Below are positions 59,730 through 64,000 of a stretch of DNA of 64,000 bases, in pieces; the stretch's first letter is position 1; every line of letters begins with the position of its first letter. The stretch lies in assembly GCF_047556435.1 (NCBI RefSeq), contig NZ_CP180210.1:3534001-3598000 (forward strand), read 5' to 3'. The position numbers and the translations under genes were made by a program. The notes below the pieces were generated by a model, which was not told where the DNA came from, did not search any database, and saw nothing but the letters and a program-made list of their open reading frames with translations. The DNA comes from Alteromonas sp047556435. GTDB taxonomy: Bacteria > Pseudomonadota > Gammaproteobacteria > Enterobacterales > Alteromonadaceae.

Positions 59730-60135
59730 GCAATTGAATTGTTTAAATATACATGGATTCTATGCCCCACAAAATAACTAAAAGCAATTTGCTTATACCG
59801 AATAATTCTAGTTTAATTTACGAACAAAAAAGTGAGTAAAAACAAATAGATTGGCAGTTAATGTAACTTTAATTGCCAATATCACTTGGTACAACCGAAA
59901 TAATAAAGTGATGTAAATCTTCGGTTTTTAAAAAACAGTTCGAAAAAAGACAATTTCACTGCTCGAAAAAACGGCAAAACTGTGAAACAAATAAACATTG
60001 TTCCACACCACCAAGACACCATTATCCCATTGTTATTAAGAGATTTTTCATACAACATAAGTTTCTTTTTAAGATAAATGAGTATCTTTACGATGTGTAT
60101 TTTGACGAAAACAAGCGTGTCAAAAGGAAACGTTA
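59730..60135. other. AT-rich region between the two recombinase genes
   Basis: This 406-nt region holds no gene. It carries an inverted repeat (59850-59880) and a pair of related TCGAAAAAA boxes at about 59940 and 59963, 23 nt apart, followed by (G)CAA, which look like protein-binding sites. An AAGGAA site precedes the GTG start at 60136. Confidence 0.5.
59850..59880. repeat. Inverted repeat in the inter-recombinase region
   Basis: ATTGGCAGTTAA / TTAATTGCCAAT with a 7-nt loop, 11 of 12 positions paired. Candidate operator or recombinase site. Confidence 0.7.
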
Positions 60136-61302
60136 GTGAACTTTAATTCTTTGCTTCAAGACAACACTCGACCAGTGATCAGATTCAAAAAAGGTAAATA
60201 TTTTTGTCGTTATAGAAACGCTAACGCAAATATAGATCGTGCCCCCCGATTTGACTCGCACGAACAAGCAGAGGAATGGCGGGCCGAAATGATCGAAAAG
60301 CATGGGCCTATTCAATCAAAAGGACCTGCGTACCAAAAACTATCATTTCGCAAAAGAAAACCGGAAATAACGCTCAATTCTGCTTTACGAGATTTTATAG
60401 AATTTTGGCTTAAACATGTCAAAGACATTCCCTTGACACCATCATCAACGACTATCGGTGCGGTTAAACACATGTTGAAATACGATATTGCACGCTTACC
60501 CGTTAGAAAAATCGACTACATGAGTTTGAAAAAATATCTTCAGCATAGAAGTATTTCGCCTGGGAAACCTTCGCCTAGCACTTTGAGAATCGACATTGCG
60601 GTACTCAAGCGTGTAATTAGTGATAGCGTCGCTATCCTTAAATTAGAATTCGACACGTCAGTTTTTGATCAAGCCTGCATTCTATTGAACAAAAATGGGT
60701 TTATTTCTCAGTCCAACCAAAAAAACCGACGACTTGAAGAGGGAGAATGGGAAAGGTTGATCCAAGGCCTCAAAGAGGTCAGAAAATCTGAATATTTGCA
60801 AAGAGATTACGCCTTGCTATTCAAATTACTAATTAGCACTGGCTTAAGATGCTCAGAACTTCTCTCGATCAAGTGGAGTGATATTGACTTTACAGCTTCT
60901 AGGTTTGATGTGGTTATCCTAAAACAAAAGTGCAAATTTCGAGGAAAAGTAAAAACACTGCCAATGCTTGCAGAAACGAAATCACTGCTACTTGCATTGC
61001 GACCTGAAATTTATTCAGAAGAGCAAACAATTTATCAGATTAAACCACAAACTCTTCAAAATGTGTTCACCCGCGCAGCGACTCAAGCCGGAATATCAGG
61101 GTTATCGTTACATGACCTAAGGACAGAAGCTATTTCACGAATGCTCGAGTTAGGGCTTCCCGTGCCGATTGTCGCCTGCTTTACCGGCCACCGTGACCAT
61201 TCGACAATAATTCGAATATACACAAACTTACATGCTCAAAAAATCATCACAAACATAAACTTAATATCGCAGATAAACCGATCCCACGCAGGTCTACTGT
61301 AA
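60136..61302 (+). CDS. Tyrosine recombinase / integrase (second)
   Basis: A 388-aa integrase with a GTG start and AAGGAA site 6 nt upstream. The catalytic residues are Arg238 (STGLRCSE), His326/Arg329 (LHDLRTE), His352 (TGHRD) and Tyr362 (RIYTNL), all intact. It is related to the first recombinase in layout but clearly diverged (different N-terminal part and catalytic surroundings), so it is not a recent copy. The next gene starts 17 nt after its stop. Confidence 0.92.
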   Translation: MNFNSLLQDNTRPVIRFKKGKYFCRYRNANANIDRAPRFDSHEQAEEWRAEMIEKHGPIQSKGPAYQKLSFRKRKPEITLNSALRDFIEFWLKHVKDIPLTPSSTTIGAVKHMLKYDIARLPVRKIDYMSLKKYLQHRSISPGKPSPSTLRIDIAVLKRVISDSVAILKLEFDTSVFDQACILLNKNGFISQSNQKNRRLEEGEWERLIQGLKEVRKSEYLQRDYALLFKLLISTGLRCSELLSIKWSDIDFTASRFDVVILKQKCKFRGKVKTLPMLAETKSLLLALRPEIYSEEQTIYQIKPQTLQNVFTRAATQAGISGLSLHDLRTEAISRMLELGLPVPIVACFTGHRDHSTIIRIYTNLHAQKIITNINLISQINRSHAGLL

Positions 61303-61319
61303 GAAAAGAAGAACGAATT

Positions 61320-61991
61320 ATGCAAACATTTAATATTATAAAACGTAACCGAAAATATTTTGCTGCTCAGACAAAAAGCGGCCATAAATGTAGAATACTT
61401 ATCGACTCAAATAGTGAAAAACTCGAGCTAGGAACGCAAGAGCTTGTCGTTTCGGATATCAGCATAAAATCAAAATTTGGCGTTGATTTGATTTTCAAGC
61501 TGCAATGCTCTGTCGATGAGCAAAAAGAAGCCGGAATTCGTACATTAACTCATTTTAAATATAATTCAGAACTTGTCGCCCGATGCAAGGAGCTTGGCGG
61601 TAAATGGGATGTGCTTTCAAAATGTTGGTTTTTTAGCGGATTAGTTGAAGAAGAGGTTGATGAACTTGATTATTTATACAACTCAGAACTTGTCGGGGTC
61701 GAATTGACTGCAACGAGAGATATTGGCCGTATCAAGTCACCAGTGTCTTTCTTAGGCTATCCACTTGCAGCTGCAAAATCTAGAGATTATGGTGCAACTC
61801 TAGAATCAGATGTGGCTTTAATTAAAGGGCGTGCAACCAGTGGTGGTAGTTATAAAAATTGGGAAACTGTGATTGAAAGCGGTACTGTTTTAAGATTGCA
61901 TATCCGGTCAAAACTATTTGAAAACGAGGCAGGAACTATTGGAGCCTTTAATTATAAAGTTCTCAATGCGCTTAATAAAAATGTTCGCTGA
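61320..61991 (+). CDS. Unknown island protein linked to the recombinase (223 aa)
   Basis: A 223-aa soluble protein. Residues ~78-118 (FKYNSELVARCKELGGKWD, then SKCWFF) resemble small domains with a GxKWDxxxKxW core seen in HARP-like and DUF5710-like DNA-associated proteins; this is a pattern resemblance only. The rest has no recognised family. It follows the second recombinase by 17 nt, so it is co-transcribed and may be a recombination partner or directionality factor. Confidence 0.7.
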   Translation: MQTFNIIKRNRKYFAAQTKSGHKCRILIDSNSEKLELGTQELVVSDISIKSKFGVDLIFKLQCSVDEQKEAGIRTLTHFKYNSELVARCKELGGKWDVLSKCWFFSGLVEEEVDELDYLYNSELVGVELTATRDIGRIKSPVSFLGYPLAAAKSRDYGATLESDVALIKGRATSGGSYKNWETVIESGTVLRLHIRSKLFENEAGTIGAFNYKVLNALNKNVR

Positions 61992-62048
61992 ATTCGACGA
62001 GTTTTATTAATAAAAAATATAAAAGTTCGTTTTTCAGAACCATTACCA

Positions 62049-62142
62049 TTGACTAAAATGGTGACAAATACCATACTATATGGCAAGTGGATTGAGCATT
62101 CTCGGTCGGCGTCAAAACCTCGGTGGATTCATCGGGTTTTTT
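62049..62142 (+). ncRNA. Possible small RNA: promoter-like motif plus terminator
   Basis: A TTGACT hexamer (62049-62054) and a TACTAT (62074-62079, 19-nt spacer) are followed by a terminator-like hairpin at 62119-62125/62130-62136 (CTCGGTG-GATT-CATCGGG, two G-U pairs) with six T. A ~55-nt transcript would fit between them. Equally, the hairpin may simply end the 61320 gene's transcript. Confidence 0.35.
62119..62142 (+). terminator. Rho-independent terminator
   Basis: CTCGGTG-GATT-CATCGGG stem-loop (7 bp including two G-U) followed by TTTTTT, 128 nt after the stop of the 223-aa protein gene. Confidence 0.65.
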
Positions 62143-62283
62143 CGCTTTTTGGAACAGAGAAAGATTTCATGCAGATTCCTACGTAGTTTTCTTTACCACT
62201 TGCGTCCTACCAAGTAAAACTTGTAATCTTTATTTGAGAACTATGTCATGAATCTCGATATGGATAAAACGTGATTATAGTCA

Positions 62284-63888
62284 CTAGTGTTTAACTCCAA
62301 ATTCGTCACAAATTGTCAAAAAATCAGGTAGGTAAGAGCTAGTTAAAATTCGACTATCTGTGTGAGAACTATAATCTAATGCGTTAATCGAACCATATGT
62401 CTCGTATTTATCATTGCTATATTCCTCCTTCTTCAAGGTAGCAGTTACAATGACTTGATTATCGAGAGCCTCGAAGACTTCAATCATCTTCTGTTCTTTC
62501 GAACTTGACAATTCCCTATCCCTAAACGAATCAATGATGATTGGAAATTTGTGTTTAAAAACAGCGTAAAAGGCATAGAGCTTAGCAAAATAAAACTCTT
62601 GCTCTTCACTTCCGGAGTAATTTACTGACTTCTTAGTAAACAAATCTGTAAATACTTGCACTCCTGATTCATCAACAACTTTGTAGATGGCATTCATCGT
62701 TTCAACAATGGTTGAGATCAATTGTTTCTGTTTGACTGAAAGCCCTTCTTGTTTGCTGCTGGACGCTTGGATTTTTTGAGTTAATAAATTAATTTCACGT
62801 TGCTTGGCTTGGCGTTCTTTGTCCAAACTACCTGTATTTTTTAACTCGTCTGAAAACAATATGACATCTCTCAGGTCAGGGGTGACCTGTGATAGTTCAT
62901 TGTTGAGCCGCTCTTGAACAACAGACATTTCGTAGTTAATACGCGACAATAGTTCTTTCTTTGTTTTAATTTTACTGTCTAAAGAATCCAGAATTGAGTT
63001 TCTAACTTCTTTGTTACTGATATCAAAAGTTACTTCTTTAGATTTGTAGGAAATATTTTCACTACCGCAGTCGTCACAAGATACTTTACCTATTGAAATC
63101 GCTCTATTTAATGAGTTCAACTCTGCTTGCAAGTTTAAGTGGTGGTTTAGGCGCGTATTTTCTGAATACAATTGTTTTCGTAAAGCTACTAACTGTTCAT
63201 GCAACATTCTTAAACGTTGTTCTTGCTCTTTAAACGCACTATAACTTGCGGAAGACTTCACATTTTCCAAAACGGCTTTACTGATATTGAAGCGGTCAAT
63301 CTCTTTGCCGAGTTTACTTTCAATTGCTCTAAGTTGTTTCAACTCATCTTTTAACTGCTTTAGCTGTTCGTTCGACAGCTCAGTACCAGATAACCCTTTT
63401 AAAGCGAACAACATCTCGACAAAATCGGACTTAGTGTAAAACCCGCTATTGAATATGCTCGAAGTATCTCGCTTGTCTTGACCAACGAAGAAAAGCTGCA
63501 AAAAGAGGCTCAAATCAACGAGCTTTGGTAAGCCTTTGTGGATAATTTCAGGGAGTTTAAATATGTGTTGATTAAAAAAATATTTAAATTCAGAAACTGA
63601 CTCCAGAATGTGTAGCTGCTTGTTAACTAAAATCGAAAATGTCGTATGTTTTCTGAGCACTTTGAACGTTCTACCTTCGACATCAAACTCTAGGAAAAAG
63701 TAATGTTCTGAATTTTCGAAGCCAGCTGGAAAGATGGGTTCGTTTCCCAGTGCAAACATTATCCCCTGTAATACAAGGGTCTTGCCCTTGTTGTTGTCAT
63801 CACTAAAAATAATATTAACTTCAGCGCCAAAGCGCTTTTCAACAAAGGCAGCTTTACTATTTCCAAAAGCAAACTTTCTAATTATCAC
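62284..63888 (-). CDS. Rad50/SMC-like ABC ATPase (ABC-3C-type)
   Basis: A 534-aa ATPase with a GTG start. The Walker A-like loop is SDDNNKGKTLVLQG (~29-42). Long coiled coils (~165-260 and ~300-400) bracket a central C271-x-x-C274 motif (SCDDCGS), the position and form of a Rad50 zinc hook. The C-terminal part has a signature-like YSGSEEQ (~424-430) and Walker B FPIIIDSFRD (~448-457). The start overlaps the stop of an upstream gene. The family fits ATPases of ABC three-component conflict systems and related anti-phage proteins; the exact class is inference. Confidence 0.8.
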   Translation of the reverse strand: MIIRKFAFGNSKAAFVEKRFGAEVNIIFSDDNNKGKTLVLQGIMFALGNEPIFPAGFENSEHYFFLEFDVEGRTFKVLRKHTTFSILVNKQLHILESVSEFKYFFNQHIFKLPEIIHKGLPKLVDLSLFLQLFFVGQDKRDTSSIFNSGFYTKSDFVEMLFALKGLSGTELSNEQLKQLKDELKQLRAIESKLGKEIDRFNISKAVLENVKSSASYSAFKEQEQRLRMLHEQLVALRKQLYSENTRLNHHLNLQAELNSLNRAISIGKVSCDDCGSENISYKSKEVTFDISNKEVRNSILDSLDSKIKTKKELLSRINYEMSVVQERLNNELSQVTPDLRDVILFSDELKNTGSLDKERQAKQREINLLTQKIQASSSKQEGLSVKQKQLISTIVETMNAIYKVVDESGVQVFTDLFTKKSVNYSGSEEQEFYFAKLYAFYAVFKHKFPIIIDSFRDRELSSSKEQKMIEVFEALDNQVIVTATLKKEEYSNDKYETYGSINALDYSSHTDSRILTSSYLPDFLTICDEFGVKH

Positions 63889-64000
63889 TTAATAATCCAT
63901 CCCTAATCATAGCTACGAGGAACCTAGTAGCATCCATATCAATATGCGCAGTGCGCTCGATAAGCTTTTCATCAATTGACTCTGTGACTTGGTGCACTTT
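63878..64000 (-). CDS. C-terminus of the gene upstream of the ATPase (partial)
   Basis: The last 40 residues of a protein running in from beyond the window, ending RDGLLSDN. Its TAG stop overlaps the ATPase start by 11 nt, so the two are co-translated. In ABC three-component systems a small middle-component protein precedes the ATPase; this would fit, but too little is visible to assign it. Confidence 0.6.
   Translation of the reverse strand, partial: KVHQVTESIDEKLIERTAHIDMDATRFLVAMIRDGLLSDN

Larger units (their letters stand above)
58500..64000. mobile_element. Left end of a dusA-associated genomic island
   Basis: From the dusA 5' end to the window edge the sequence is visibly AT-richer than the rest. 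It carries two tyrosine recombinases, a partner gene of unknown family and a defence-like ATPase locus. dusA-associated integrases are established in proteobacteria. The right boundary and the second attachment site lie beyond the window, so the size is unknown. Confidence 0.8.

Noticed and set aside
59730..60135. CRISPR-like or tandem repeat array
   Set aside because: Only two related boxes and one inverted repeat are present, no regular spacing. No CRISPR array was seen anywhere in the window.
58644..61302. The two recombinases as one broken gene
   Set aside because: Each has its own start, core-binding part and complete catalytic residues, and they are separated by 406 nt.

Overview
The window looks like a chromosomal segment of a marine gammaproteobacterium, most likely Alteromonadaceae. 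This is an inference from gene content: a FabR repressor beside a desaturase, SthA, DNA polymerase II, response regulators with DUF3369, TIGR03899, TIGR04219, DUF2333 and DUF5610 families, and one rRNA operon of gammaproteobacterial type. Apart from the right-hand 5.5 kb it reads as core genome with moderate GC.

Layout. 1-4800: end of a tandem-PAS protein, a phospholipase-D/VTT fusion overlapping an endonuclease/phosphatase-fold gene, and a stand-alone receiver protein. 5283-11282: an ECF sigma factor and RskA-type anti-sigma factor followed by a DUF4331 secreted protein, an Ig-like lipoprotein, a TPR-like membrane protein and a HupE/UreJ-type membrane protein. Two near-identical bipartite promoter motifs, one before the sigma gene and one before the DUF4331 gene, tie the locus into one regulon. 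11455-25400: patatin, MBL hydrolase, TPR diguanylate cyclase with polB close behind it, SixA-like phosphatase, nitrilase, an RND efflux pair and a secreted EF-hand protein. 26681-32840: a complete rRNA operon on the minus strand (16S, tRNA-Ala, tRNA-Ile, 23S, 5S) with two tandem promoters, boxA elements, processing stems and terminator. Its 23S gene carries an insertion of about 113 nt in helix 25. 33021-48512: RRM protein, DUF5610, trmA, fabR and desaturase with an operator-like palindrome, two REC-DUF3369-EAL regulators (one with a histidine kinase), sthA, a UDG-family protein and TIGR03899. 48920-53200: cysJIH, with a 16-bp hairpin directly before the cysJ start. 53314-56508: a psp-type operon (pspA, pspC, small membrane protein, DUF2333, TIGR04219) behind a sigma-54 promoter. 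57477-58499: dusA.

Right end. Just upstream of the dusA start the sequence becomes AT-rich: two different tyrosine recombinases in a row, a 223-aa partner gene, and on the opposite strand a Rad50-like ABC ATPase with a central CxxC and the end of an overlapping upstream gene. dusA is an established integration site for genomic islands, so this is read as the left end of an island. The ATPase pair resembles part of an ABC three-component conflict system, but the window ends before it is complete.

The best candidates for something not yet described are the ECF-DUF4331-HupE locus with its internal promoter pair, and the dusA island with its recombinase pair, partner protein and Rad50-like ATPase.
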